Origin: Labyrinthula sp. Ha
Taxonomy: Eukaryota; Sar; Bigyra; Labyrinthulida; Labyrinthulaceae
Length of the DNA: 64,000 bases
Reading direction: 5' to 3'
Assembly (NCBI GenBank): GCA_015227615.1
Contig: JAALGZ010000026.1
Span: 62,001 to 126,000, forward strand
Made by a program: the position numbers and the translations under genes
In this document: one piece after another, positions 1 through 12,885 of the stretch
Numbering within the stretch: position 1 is the stretch's first letter
Layout of the letters: the number at the start of each line of letters is the position of its first letter
The notes under the pieces: model-generated
The model's input: the letters and a program-made list of their open reading frames with translations, nothing else
Told to the model about the DNA's origin: nothing
The model's database searches: none

Positions 1-3000
1 TATAAGAATATTGACGCCGTTATTGGAACAAACGTTATAATGTAGTTAAGACATCACGAATAATTTAATTACCACTTCATTTTAACTATTTAGACGAGAT
101 AGGGCACTGGTAGCCCTATTTTATATTTTTGCATATACTTGTGTTCCCCAAACTCTTCTTCGCAATGACCAATGTTGTCGCTTAACTATTTTGGTTTATC
201 TCTAAGTGCATACATTGAGTTACCCTAATGGGAAGTCTAGTATGGGTTGCCTCTAATTAGTACAATAGTTACATTTGTAATCTTCACGACACCGGATTCA
301 AGAGTTGCGACGATCGGTTGCTGGGAAGTTGGTAGAATAGTATTACAGAGTACATGGGCGAGGGAACGAATAACACTGTACTTGGACATTCCCATATAAT
401 ATACCAGCCAATAATTAATATCAAATAGTGACTACTTCAGGGTTGCAATTTCAAAGAATATCTTGAATTACTTAGATCTCAGATTTTCCGTTTTCTAGTT
501 TCAACTTCGACAATATTCTAAATCCAAAAGAAATTGTCATACTCGATTTTCCAACAACAACTCATTAGCTCCTGGATTCTAAACTAGTAATACAAACTTA
601 CGTGATATATTTGGGACAATTGTATCTCTATGACGACGAGCGAGGGTAACGTGAAAGCCCGGATATGTTTCTAGCAGGAAGTATATATTGTATTGGCTTC
701 GAAGGGTCTATAATTTGACATCTGCTGCAGTGTCAGCGACAACTTGTGACCTAATGACTCTACTTCGGGCAATTAAAACTCGATTAGCGGATTAGTAGTG
801 CAATTAAGTAGGACAGCAAACTAATACAATGGGAATAATTAATGTTACAAGCCTTTGGTATGGTTTTCACTTAGCTGCTTAACTCTATAATATTTGATGC
901 ACTCTCTGATGAGTAGAATTATTCTTTTTCTTGTAAGCCTTTTTCTACTTGAGTCAATTGACTATTCATCTGCCCGAAATTCCTTTTGGTTGAACTTCTA
1001 GTGGTGCATGTGCTCAGAACCTCAAGTGGTTGGTTCCATTTAGAAGGTTCCTTCCCTCTTGATCGACTTTGGATTTGGCCGGCAACGTACTAAAATGTAT
1101 TCTTATTTTGTCTCATTTTTTGGCGTTCAACTATTAACCCAAAATAATATCTACAATTAGGTTTCCCACTACAGGACTAATAGTGCTGCATTTGCTTAAA
1201 CTAATAACTAACGTATTTATAAAAAGTTTCACCTCAGTAAAAAGTGTACTAAAGCTGATTCATTTTACTCATTGTGTCCTTGGCATTATTAAGATGCTGT
1301 TGTGAAAATATCTTGTATTACTCTAGCTGGATGACTAGATAATTTTCCAGCAAGTGTTTATTTAAACTATACAAGTTTGAAGAGAACTGGACTAAAGAAA
1401 ACTCAGTCTTTTTTTTGCAATTCTACCAATTCTAGGTTAATACTTTTAGCCAATCATTTACTGAGTTTCTTTTCTGGAAAATCCAATATCTCGGTATATC
1501 TACTGGCTCAGATCAGAGTACCCTGTTGCAAGAGTCTCATTGTGTAAACGACTAAATCACGAATACTACATATTTGGTGGTACACTCAGCACACCTAAAA
1601 ACTTGAACATAAATGGCAGCTCCTTCTTAGAGATTCTATGAACTATACATGGTTGCTCAACAGGTTATAAAGAAGAAGTTTAACATCGACAGCCCTGTTT
1701 GCCTTGTACATGTCCTAATTTTCTGATGAAGTAATATCCGAGTTTAGCTGTTTAAAGGATTTCAATGACATAAACAGATAACTATTCAACCTGCATATTA
1801 AGAAAAAATTGATGGTTTGAAACAGAGAGTTACGAAGGTGCAAAAGAGTAATACCCACTTCATGGCCTAATATATTAAGTCATACTACCCTGAGGAGATA
1901 TTGCCATATCAATAATAAGGTCTTATTAAAGATAGCGCGCTTTCCACAAAGTGGTCAACCTTCCATTTAGAATATATAGTTTTTGACATGTAATATATCC
2001 TTTTGTGAAATGAGAATAGGTTGGAATTCTACTATCATCTTAGGAAATGTCCTCCAGAGCAAAAAAACGTAAACCAGATTCTTGTTTTATGACTTCATTT
2101 CTTTGACGTTCACTCGCCTCAATTAAACGATTCTCTTGTCCTGCAGCTCTCTCTAATCATGGACAAGGTAACTCCATCTCTCAACACTGTACTAGTATTA
2201 AATAAGGAAGTATGACTCCTGTCCGCTAAAATTAAAGGCTCGGCTCTAACTCAGAGTCACTTTGCTATAAAACCAAAGACGGCAAGCATTTATGGGTCAA
2301 CACAAATAAATGAAGATAAGAACAGAAGATTTTTTTCATATTCTCACCATTGTTATACCCTAGAAGCGTAAATTAAAGTTTTCATCAAATATCCATTCCT
2401 TGTTAGTGAGTTTTGTCACTTATTATTTATGAGAAATATTTGCTCTCCAATTAGGAAAAATAAAAATATTCGAACTATTTTTTTGCAGGTACAATTTCCT
2501 ACATCAAAATCAACGAATAATATGTCTTCGCTTGTGAGAAATAATTTTTTCACTATAGCGAAAGTATCTTATGGATGAAAATAAAGTCTTGAAAGTATTA
2601 TCTCGTAAATAAATATTTCATGCTTAAGATTAGTTGGTCAATACAACTGTTAAGACCTTCAATTCTGTCATTTACGCCACAAAGTAGATATAATATACTT
2701 CAATCAAATGGATTACATACGTTCATTTTCTTTATTCAACTTGTTACCTACTCAAAACTATGATTCAATTAATATGAACTCTAAGAACAAATTTCTATTA
2801 TTTCTGGAAGACTTGCTGGATGAACACTATCTAACTGTCTTAACCGATGTATTATAGTCTTTGGTCTTGTTCGAGATTCTTTTCCCTATAATTATTCATG
2901 TAAGAAATACTACATTAAGATAGTGCAATACAGATATTTTAGCTGAAAACCTATATTAGTTCAAAATATAATACTTAATCATTAATATTGATGCTGGTAA

Positions 3001-6000
3001 CAGAAATGTTGTACCATGAGCTCTATTCTTCCATAGATTAAATAGCACCTTGTAGCAGGTGGGACAAATGTGATTTTAGAGATCTTTCACATCACATGTA
3101 TGTAAAGTTCCCCTCAGAAAAGAAGAAATCACAACCAGGTTTTCAATAAGGATGACAACTCCGGTTCTGACAATTTAATAGCTACAATAATTTTTATAAA
3201 ATACACTCTGCTCACTGACAGAAGTTCCAGAGTACAATAAACTAAATTTAGGGGGAAATGGTCAGGTTATCGGAACTATTAAGAAAGAGTTGTAAGAAGA
3301 GTGTCCCGGTTGCAATTATTTCAAAGTGGATAATTAAACTATACTTTCTCGCTATAGCCTTAAGTACTTTTATTGGTTCATAGTCATATGTGAGCCGGAA
3401 GGTACGAAGACTTAGCGAAATCCATTGCTTACCCCATACATAGTATACTGTGCCAACTCTGTATTCTCTAAGTTTCACACCTTTTAACCAATATGGTACT
3501 GGAATGCCATCGTTAAATAAGCAAAACAAACCATAGCACTACCAAGACTACTCGCTAACAATATATTAAAATGATCCCAGGAAGAAAACGGTGAAATATT
3601 CCATTTCAATGTGTTGCCTTTAAAAGACACAACTGTCAAGTAATCAATATAAAGTGCATAGAACATGGTGACATTTGTGTTTCCCATAAAATTGCTTGAT
3701 TCTTACTAAAATATTTTTTATGTTTCTCTGAGATGGATATCTACCTAATTAACATCAATAATAGTACGGGGTTGAAAGTATATATCTGTTAAAGATTATA
3801 TTTAGAGACACCCTTCTCCAAATTATCATTTGTAACTCAATCTTGACCGACCAATATTTCACAAAAATTTTAAGTGATACCATATTATAGATACTCTGTA
3901 TATCGGGAAAACGATGAGGGTAATATTATTTAATTCACCATGAATGATTTTTGGGACAAGCAGATGATGAAACCAATATTCTCACAGCTAATACAATAAT
4001 GTTATTGCTATATATATCTGAGTTGTAATCTTGCAGAGGTTAGGAAAATCCAAGAAATCTGGTATTACTTTAACTCGGAAAACCCAAAATCAAAATATAT
4101 ATGAATGACATCTTCATATCTATTAATTCTCATTTACCTGCAATACTATAAAGATATCCTATTTGAATTTAATTCAGCACAAGATATTATATGTTAAGTA
4201 TCATGAGTAAGACGGTTTCTTCTTATCTTTTGTGTATATAGAATTCTACTGCAATGAAAGCTCGATCAATAAGGATACGGCGGAAGTGAGTGTACTTTTA
4301 GATACCTGGGATAGCACCTTTTGTTTAGAATGAACGATTCTAGAAATGGTGATTCGTATCAATAGCTTTATCGTAGCTCTATGAGATAATATGCCACACA
4401 AAAAATATAGAAACTTTTTCATTTATACTGTACTGGTTGTGACTCTGTATTTATTTTATACTGTCTAGAAAAAATATACTTTTGTAATAAATAACTGTCT
4501 TTATCCCTTTGTTCTGGAATAGGTTGGTACGCTTGTGAGAATTTAAGGACTTTTTTACTAGTTTGTGAAAGGTGTATATTTTTATATGCTAAGCACTTTT
4601 AGGGCCTCACACGTCTTGGAGTATTACATCGAAGATTCATATACTCTGGGTTTGCACTTAAGACCATAGAGATATATAGCTTGACTTTGGATTGCATTCA
4701 ACAATACGTTCGCGGAAGTGTATATCATGATTTTAGCAAAACATAAGAATAAAACCTGGTGACACGAAGTTATGCTATTATACTTAGACATGTTCGTCCT
4801 ATTAGTTTAGAATGGGTATGGAGATTATTTTCTCAATCAACATACCAGATGAAAAAGCTGCGAGAGAGACTACTGTTTTATGAATTTGGTGGTCGCAGGA
4901 GGAATGAACTCATCATCACATTACGTTACGAGATCATACTGTTATTTATATTGAAATCCATAAATGGTTTTCTAAGCATTGATTTGTCTTGATCATGTTC
5001 AAATACTTTATTTGAAAATACAAACAAATTATTTGTTAAATATATAGCATTTTAAGAATCTTCTTGGCAAAAACTTTATTTTCAATGCCCACTAGTACTG
5101 AACGCTAGATATTTCTTACCAAGAGATTTAACAAAAATAAGATATATATCAAAAGAAGAAATCCAAAAATAAGAAAAGTTACTACGATATAGTTCTCGTA
5201 TTTAGAGATAGTTACTATTAGTTTTGATTTAATTGAAAACTCTATTACTTATCTAGTACCAAGTTAAATCAAATTACTTGGTCTGTGCTTATATAGCCTC
5301 TTATAGATCTACGGATTGTTCTGGGTATGATATAAGATCAAGTGCTGCCAGGTTACTGGTTGAAATAACGTTGACAGGTAGTAAATGAACCCAAAAAAGG
5401 ATGCTAAAGAGAAAATGGGCCTGGAATTAATAATTAACTTAGTATCAGTACAACACCTTCAGCACGTTTCAACCGTGGAGAAACAAAATAATTGGTGTCC
5501 ATCTGTATAAAAATAAGATTGCCGAAGTAGCAAAAGAGTATGCATGTGATGAGTTATTTTGAAGGAATAACTATGTTCTATCATTGTGATCAATCCATCT
5601 ATAAACTCCTTCAGGGACAAGAAGCAGCAAAGTCAATGGCTCTTGAGCATGTGAGATTTTGTTATTATTTGATTTAGTAGCAAGAAAGGAAAGTGATATT
5701 TGGCTTTATGTTTAATAATTATGTCTTGAGAAAAATTTCTTATTGACATCAAACTTTATCATTAAACTGTATTATTAGCAAATGTAACGACCAATGACAA
5801 TCTACCAGGCTAATGAAAAAAAAAGCCTTAGAGTAGATTAAAATCAAAAATATTAACCTTCTAATAGAATTCCGGGATCTAAGAGGAAAACATATCGAGG
5901 AAATATAATCCTTGTTTAGACAACCTCAACGAACAGAACTAATGTCAAGAAAAATTGATCCTAAGGAAACCTGGAAATATTTTGTACCATAATTCAGAGG

Positions 6001-8689
6001 AATATGAAGTGAGGTAAAGTTACAGAGGAAAGGTACCTAATGATACTATCATGAATAACAAAAGTTTTATATATACTTGACTCAAAAATCCCTGATATTA
6101 TTATATTCTTTTAGGAAATCATTTCAAAATTTATTATTATTTCATGGAAAGTAATCACGGGTAAAAATAATAAATGAATAACATTGATCCAAATTTTTAA
6201 TTAAAATATTATTAATATTTGAGCTAAGCTGTAATCAAATGGGCGCTAAGAAATAAAGAAGTGATTTTTGGAATGTGTTAATATTTGAGTTCTTACTACG
6301 AAGAAAAACTATAAGGTCAGTATTGCCTAGAACCAATAATTCTATATTTAGAGTATAATAACTGAGAAACTAAAGCATTGGTTTGTTAATCAGTTTCTTA
6401 ATATATTTTCTTTTAGATAAACTCGAATTAAGCAAATATATGCGTATCCCTGCCCCTATCAAAAATAGGGACAACATCAATTGGCCATATTCAAGATCCT
6501 TGAATGGATGTTACATAAACATTTTTAAACTTCAAAATATCTTTCAGACTATATAACTTTTTAATAGTAGCAAACTATAGCCTAAAATGTTTGTAAGCTT
6601 TAGTTATATCACCAGTAGTAAGCATTTATCTGATCTCGTGTTATATGTCTTCAATAAATAACACTAATTCAAAATCAAAATGAATAACCCGGGAATTTGT
6701 ATAATAAATCTTTGTACATGTTACTGATAAATCAAATACAAAAAAATAAGAAACAACTACGTACATTGGCCTTTAGGCATCCTTTCAAACCTTTTCTCAG
6801 AGTTTTACTAGCTGTATTATTTCGGATAAAAGAGCTATGTTATTTTTGCTATGTTGCTCTCAGTCGTTACCTCGAAATAGTTGCACTGTGTTCTGATAAT
6901 CAGTACGTATAGCCTTTCATATCTTGAGCTACTGCACTCTTAATGGGAATTTCCATATTACAGTATTACACTTCATCAGGTTTTAATATATGATATTATT
7001 GGCATTTTTCAATTAAACCAACACCCATTCAACTAATTATGAATAGTGAATTTATTCAGAGGCACTTTGCAATATTGTTCATCTCAAATATCTTATTTTG
7101 GGTAAATGATAATGGTGGATAAAATAGCAAAACGTTGTGGTGAACCGTCTACTAACGTATGTGTAATTGGTCATATTGGTATTTTGGGGCCCGATAAATT
7201 GGTTCTACAAAAGGGACAATTAGCCGTTAAGTAGTTAACTGGGAGCAAAATAAGGTTATACTCTCATACTCTTTATTTCTTGGATTTTGATTGCAGTGTT
7301 ATTGCAAAGCAGTTAAGACCTTAGTTTCGTGGTCAAATTAATAATTGTTGCAGCTGCGTCATGTTACAAAGGCGACGATCAGATTTTGAAGAAACTTATG
7401 ACTACGAATATTTAATAGATTTTTAACATAAAGCATCTGTATTAATATGTTTGCAGTAAAATTTTCTAATTCTGCGAAAGTAGAAGCTAGATAACGATGA
7501 ACTGGAAAATGTAGTTAAAATCTAAGACATTGTTGTTCTTTTTCAAAGATACTTTCCAGTAACTTGTAATAAGTTCGTTGCAAAGTGTAAAAGTATCGGG
7601 AGTATTGGTTACGTTATTTTGAAAGAAAACCCAGATACTATGTCTCAGACAATAATATCTCTGCTAATTCTTAAACACCTGCTGACTTCTGATACAGTAA
7701 CACACGTCTTGATAATATAACATCCCTGGGATGTCCAATTACAAAATATGATTGATTCCCTTGTGCAAATAAAAGTTAATTTTCAGCTTCGTATCGTAGA
7801 CAATACATGTTTCCCACAGCAAGTCTGGTTTCATTTTCTTTCCTCACCCATGTGATGAAATCCAGAAATCTGAACGTTTGATTACTTAGCTATGATTTCG
7901 AAGCTTTCAGTCTTGAGTTAGTAGTCTTGAGTACCACAATCCCTACTTTGCTAACTTGCTAATATGGAGACCAATGACCTACGTACCGCTAAGGTCAATA
8001 TACACAACATATCTTCTGCGAACGGGGACACGGATGAATCGTTGCATCTAATCGAGTTCCAGGCCACCTAATTCTCTAAACTAGTCGAAAATCTGATAAA
8101 TTACACCCGGATAAGCAAGATGTAGCTTGATCTGAGTAATGTATGTAGGTGGGATTCGAAAATCGACTTCTGAAAATGACAAGAATGAATTTCCAATTGA
8201 CGATAGTGGAAGTGTTTTCATTCGCGATACGCAATTCCAAACTATCCACTGTCAAGTCCCAAAATATATAGTCAGTGACTATAGACTAAATTGTTATGTT
8301 ATTGGTTCAAAATCTTTCCATGCGTCGACAACAACATTTTCATCTTTTGATTCAAACATGAAGAACTTAGACATGAATTTATTCTAACTTAGTAAGGATA
8401 CCAATTCTTCATCCACCATTTCACTCTCGAAAGTAAATTTATTGAAAATAGCGAAAAAAATGTCCATGGTTAATGTAGCCATTGAATGTAAAATAACTAA
8501 TGTAATTATCAAACGAATCCAAACGTCTAAAACGGTAAAGTGACTTTGTGTATCTCCACCGGTATCCGTTCCATTTTGCATTGACCTAGCGACCAGTGCA
8601 GCGCAAGTTTGCATGTTTCAATATTCTTTTCTGTGAGATAAAATTACGTGAATCTATCCATATTCTTTTTTCCAAATTACAGATGCCTA
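1..8689. other. No recognisable gene
   Basis: AT-rich sequence in which both strands are closed by frequent stops. The few open stretches, of 60 to 95 codons (for example near 3.25-3.69, 4.76-4.99, 6.70-6.91 and 8.14-8.61 kb), have no recognisable motif, no neighbouring matching frame and no splice-like junctions that I can support. I see no tRNA-like pair of internal promoter boxes and no terminal repeats. Confidence 0.6.
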
Positions 8690-9831
8690 AGTGAAACTCA
8701 GTTTATTCGTATATAACCTGTTGAAGCAACAATTGATGTTGCTGTTGGTACATCTGCTGCAAACTCTTTCACGAAAAGAATTTAGAAATTCAGATCAACT
8801 CGTGATTATCAAATATATTGTTAGATGTATGAAGGATGTTCTTTATTTCTTATTCTTTGCTTTCTATATTTATATCTGCAATGTGCTAAACTATCTATTC
8901 TATGTTGTATACAGTACGTTCAAATGGTTTTTCCATATTTCATAGTTTATTGAAGAGCAGCTCAGGAGAAACCGTCATATATACTTCGTATCCGAGCATT
9001 TCAATGTTATATTTTCCTGTGAAAACCATCCCAGGTGTCGCTTTGGCTGGTACACCTGTTTACCACATGTGCTACCGTTTATGTTCGCACTTTTCATCCA
9101 GCTTCCTTCATATGTTCATGGCTGCTCAGTTTTATTTTCTTGTAAAGTTGTCTAAGAAGTTCCTGCCGATGTTGTCTTCGTCTAATTAAACTCTCTGTTG
9201 TTTCCAATCTTCAATGAGATCTGTAGTGGTCCTAGATTTTTGCAGCTCTAAGGATTATCGCTGGAACAGCTTTTCTTCTAATTTTGTTGATGGGGCAGTA
9301 GCTGTGGAAGCTTTTCGGCTTCGAATGTATCTTACAGAATCTGTTTAGTTGTGGTGCAGTAAATATCTACTGTAACGCAAACTGCTACTGCTGCTGCTAT
9401 CCTAAATTACTACTTTACTGTTCATCATGTACACTAAATGCCATATTCAGATGCATTGGTGGCTGATACTTACTCATTACCGTATCCTTCGGCTTCTGTA
9501 GCACTTGGGTATTTTGGGGATGCAATATGCGTTGCTGCACCTGTGAGTTCTGTTGTTGCAGCGGTGTAGATACTGGTCATACGTCAATTAGCTCATCCAA
9601 CTTCAATTCCTTTTTATGCTCCTTCATTACTCACTACTTCAGCTTCAGAGGCTGCTCCAATACCTCCAAATCTAGCTTAACACTCTTTTTCATCACTATT
9701 GCTTCCTCATATTCTGCTACTATATGGTTCAAGACCTCTATAATAGCTTTAACTTTCTTAGCAGTGTAAACATCACTGAGTTCACGTATCATTATACCAT
9801 CGATGTAATATTGAATTGAAGTATTACAAGA
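8690..9831 (-). pseudogene. Decayed coding-like remnant, unidentified
   Basis: On the minus strand this stretch reads as protein-like sequence that is repeatedly interrupted. The best part is an open run of about 65 codons (9637-9831) rich in charged and hydrophobic residues in helical spacing, including the string RELSDVYTAKKVKAIIEVL. It is followed in the same frame by a glutamine-rich part containing PLQQQNSQVQQ and then by Lys/Arg-rich sequence down to about 9190. Another readable piece in a shifted frame covers roughly 8950-9070. Richer CAG/CTG content separates it from the flanking AT-rich DNA. I do not recognise the family. It could be an old host gene or the remains of a mobile element, and it is broken many times. 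Confidence 0.35.
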
Positions 9832-11131
9832 TTATTGTGAATAACCATGTGTAGTATTGATTACTTCTTGCGATGCTAAAGTTTTTAAAAGCGAAGAATT
9901 TTTGCACTTTGAATAAAGAAAGTACCCTGTTAAAGGCAATTTGGGGACTGAGAACTATTCTTTGTACTGTTGTGCTCTTCTCTAATTTAATTCGCTCATT
10001 CCTTTGTGTGTTTCTTTAATGACGAGTACTGATGCAAAATCTATTGCCTTGACTCTGCTCCTGTTGGCACTATGCAGATCAGGGTGTATCGAACTCTTGA
10101 ATAATGGCTGCTCTTAGAGGTATATCTATAATTTCGCTTTAGTATTGAGACTCCTTGTATTGTTGAATCTTGAGCTTTTTCTAAATATTTTCGTACAAAC
10201 AGATAATAGTGTTTCTCTAAGATTTAATTGAGCTTGAATGTTTTTGAGGTGTGCGATTCGCCTAATGTCTCTGAGACCTTACGGAGATGGAGGTATCATA
10301 AAAGCTCTCTGATGGCTTGTTCTACTAAGTATTTTTCGTATATTAATAGCTTGGAATTTGTACTCTTGTTAAATCTCAAAGTAGGATCCTAAACCTGTTC
10401 GAATAATGATCAGTTTATATACACTATATCTCTGAGTAAATAGTTTTACAATGAAATGTGACTCTTTTGCGCCTGCAAAGGTTAGGTATTAATTGAGTAG
10501 AAACAAGAATTGCTTGCGTCTAAGCCATCAACCTGAATAAATCCAACATCAATTTCCACCACACATTTTACTTATATAACTAACATCATCTATTTAAGTA
10601 CTTTAAGCAATAATTTTCTTTAAAACTAGTTTTAAAAGCCTCAACTCCTACAAGAAAACGAAGAAAGACTTTGCTAAGCATGAAGAGGAGTCGGTCTATG
10701 AATAGGAGAGGTTCTCGAATCAGTAAACGAGGAAGCATTTTCTTTATGGAAACTTTTATTTTTTGAATATTTATGTATCTCATCTGATTGTCCACAAAAT
10801 CGTATAGACAATAAAAAAATGCATATTAGTTTTATAACAACTTTTCTACTTCAGGTGACGACATGAAGCTTAACAGTTACTAATCAGAGAATGTACTGGT
10901 ACAAAAGGGTATTTACTGTAGAGTTTCTTTAACTCATTGTCCAGATGCGAGTTCACAATGATGACTTGGTTATTTTTTTAGGATCATACGAATACAGGTA
11001 CCCGATAAATATTAATAGGAGAACCAATCTGCAAAACAAATCTAAGAAGTTCTTTGCAACAAAACCAGGGGAAAAAAGGTAGTTTAGTTCTGGTTGTGAA
11101 TAAAAATTTGAAGATCCTCATACGTTAAGAA
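9832..11131. other. No recognisable gene
   Basis: AT-rich spacer between the decayed remnant and the 128-codon gene. Nothing supportable was seen in it; one 69-codon minus-strand open stretch near 10.6-10.8 kb is lysine/leucine-rich, without motifs. Confidence 0.5.
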
Positions 11132-11518
11132 ATGAATGAAGATCTGATTGAAAAGACTTTCGGTTCTCAGAAAAAAGCTCTGTTCCTCATAGGTAAAGAA
11201 AGACTAAAAACCATATCTGCTTTGGAATGTCACTTAAAGCTGGAAGATATCAAGTCTGCCTCAGATGTTGCAGAAAGATTCCTCGATCAGTTTACCTTGA
11301 CTCAGGAAAATGTTAAAAAGTATCTAGCAAGCGAGTTTTTAGCCTGCACGGCTTGCGGACTGCTAACTAAATCTAGCATGAAGTTTAAATCAATAGTCTG
11401 CACAACACGGAAAAAACATAGACATGTGATGATTCAAGCAGAAAATTGGCAGGAAGCTAGAGCAAAACTTGATCCAGGTATAAAATGGTGGTGTAAACCT
11501 TCAAAAATTATATCATAA
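11132..11518 (+). CDS. Hypothetical protein, 128 aa
   Basis: An ATG-started frame of 128 codons ending in TAA. I do not recognise the protein. It looks mostly helical and basic (about residues 1-70), with a Cys-x2-Cys pair in the string ACTACGLL near residue 92, another Cys near 110, then a KKHRH basic cluster and an aromatic C-terminus containing KWWCKP. A small metal-binding fold is possible, but a second clear CxxC pair is missing. Its last codons overlap the last codons of the opposite-strand gene by 6 bp, so the two genes are tail to tail. Codon use and composition fit a real gene better than the surrounding spacer, and the overlap with a solid gene argues for tight packing here. It could also be a terminal exon. 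Confidence 0.6.
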   Translation: MNEDLIEKTFGSQKKALFLIGKERLKTISALECHLKLEDIKSASDVAERFLDQFTLTQENVKKYLASEFLACTACGLLTKSSMKFKSIVCTTRKKHRHVMIQAENWQEARAKLDPGIKWWCKPSKIIS

Positions 11519-12619
11519 ATCTATATGTTCAATCTCTTCCTCCAAGTCTTCAATGTCATCAACCTCTTCCGCAATGAATTCAGGTGCTAAATTATCCATC
11601 TCTTCGTGAATCTTATTCCTGTTAGCCTTATCAAGTTTCTCTTCAGGGATAGCATTCTCATCTTTGACTATCAATTTTGGTTTACTAGACAGCTTTTGCG
11701 CAGTTTCTCCTTCAATCAAAGATAAGAAGTCAGAATTTTCTCTTGAATCAAGAAGTTCAACTGCAACCTTCCATGAAGAACTCTTCTTGTCTTTTTTAAA
11801 CAAAACAAATAAGCTTTCAAAATCCGACGGGAACATTTTTTTTATTTCGGTCGAGAAGTCAAATTCCTTTAGGGACATAAATTGCCAATAAAACTTTACA
11901 TTTACTTTCCTCAGTTCAATAACTTTCTCCTTAAGCCGTGCATCATCAAAAACTTCATTGAACTCACTCTTAGAAACAATTGTTGCACAATATTTTTTCT
12001 CAGTACACGAACCAAAATGATTGACCTCTTCTACCCTAGTAATTTTATACCTCTTCTTAATCTCTTTTGATACATGTGCAGCCAGCGAAACACCTTGTAT
12101 ACGACTCTTGCTCTTTGTCCACCTCTTATCTTCTTCCGCAGACAATAAACCAGTAGATAACTTCTTAACCGTTCCACCAACGGACATAAACAATGTCAAA
12201 TTATGTAGATTAGTTTTTTCTAGAACATTGTGATTGCAGTTTAAGGTAAAGAAAGAAGAAGAAGGAAAGTATTGGATATTCTTTTGAAAGGAGAACTGTG
12301 ACTTTGTAAGTTTTGCAAACTTGGAAGCTGCGATGAATGTTGAGATGTGGGATTTTGAGGGTATTGAGCTTAAGCAGAGAAATATATTGGGGTTTCCATT
12401 GAACAAAAGTTGTTTTAAGTGTTCTTCAGGAATTGGGTCAGGCAGAAAGGTGTAAGTTTGAGCTTGTTGGGAATAATTCAAAGCAATAAAGATGATGATT
12501 GAAAAAAAAATAAATGAAAAGAACGACAACAAGAAGAAAGGGGACTGCAACCCGTTGAATAGATTGTTTACAATGCTGTTCCGTTCCTGTTTCTTTTTCC
12601 TTCTTTCTATCCTTGACAT
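11513..12619 (-). CDS. Single-pass membrane protein, 368 aa
   Basis: ATG start (MSRIERRKKKQERN) and TGA stop, the only intact host gene here that ends in TGA. A basic N-terminus is followed by one hydrophobic segment at about residues 25-48, suggesting a signal-anchor (type II) protein with most of the chain in the lumen or outside. The body (about 60-320) has mixed alpha/beta composition with scattered Cys residues but no CxxC active site. The stretch around LFVLFKKDKKSSSWKVAVEL faintly resembles the late strands of thioredoxin-like domains in PDI-type proteins; this is a guess from pattern alone. The C-terminus is very acidic (EEVDDIEDLEEEIEHIDL). It lies 266 bp downstream of NAA25 on the same strand. 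I do not assign a function. Confidence 0.75.
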   Translation of the reverse strand: MSRIERRKKKQERNSIVNNLFNGLQSPFFLLSFFSFIFFSIIIFIALNYSQQAQTYTFLPDPIPEEHLKQLLFNGNPNIFLCLSSIPSKSHISTFIAASKFAKLTKSQFSFQKNIQYFPSSSFFTLNCNHNVLEKTNLHNLTLFMSVGGTVKKLSTGLLSAEEDKRWTKSKSRIQGVSLAAHVSKEIKKRYKITRVEEVNHFGSCTEKKYCATIVSKSEFNEVFDDARLKEKVIELRKVNVKFYWQFMSLKEFDFSTEIKKMFPSDFESLFVLFKKDKKSSSWKVAVELLDSRENSDFLSLIEGETAQKLSSKPKLIVKDENAIPEEKLDKANRNKIHEEMDNLAPEFIAEEVDDIEDLEEEIEHIDL

Positions 12620-12885
12620 TGATCTTTGTTAAATATGCTATAAACAGAGTGGTGCATTACTCTAGAATTTGTTATTATATTCCTTCTGTAAGGACTTAAC
12701 CAAGGTTTTTATTATTTCTGGATTGAAATAACCTTTTCGATAATAAATATTCTAAAAACCACATTATCAAGTAATATGGAATCACTGGGATTAAAAACAA
12801 AAATTAATAACTCAGTTTTTCTAATTTAAAAAATACGACTACCAAGTATATATAATCTACTATTTGTTGTGTAGAAAGAGAACCG

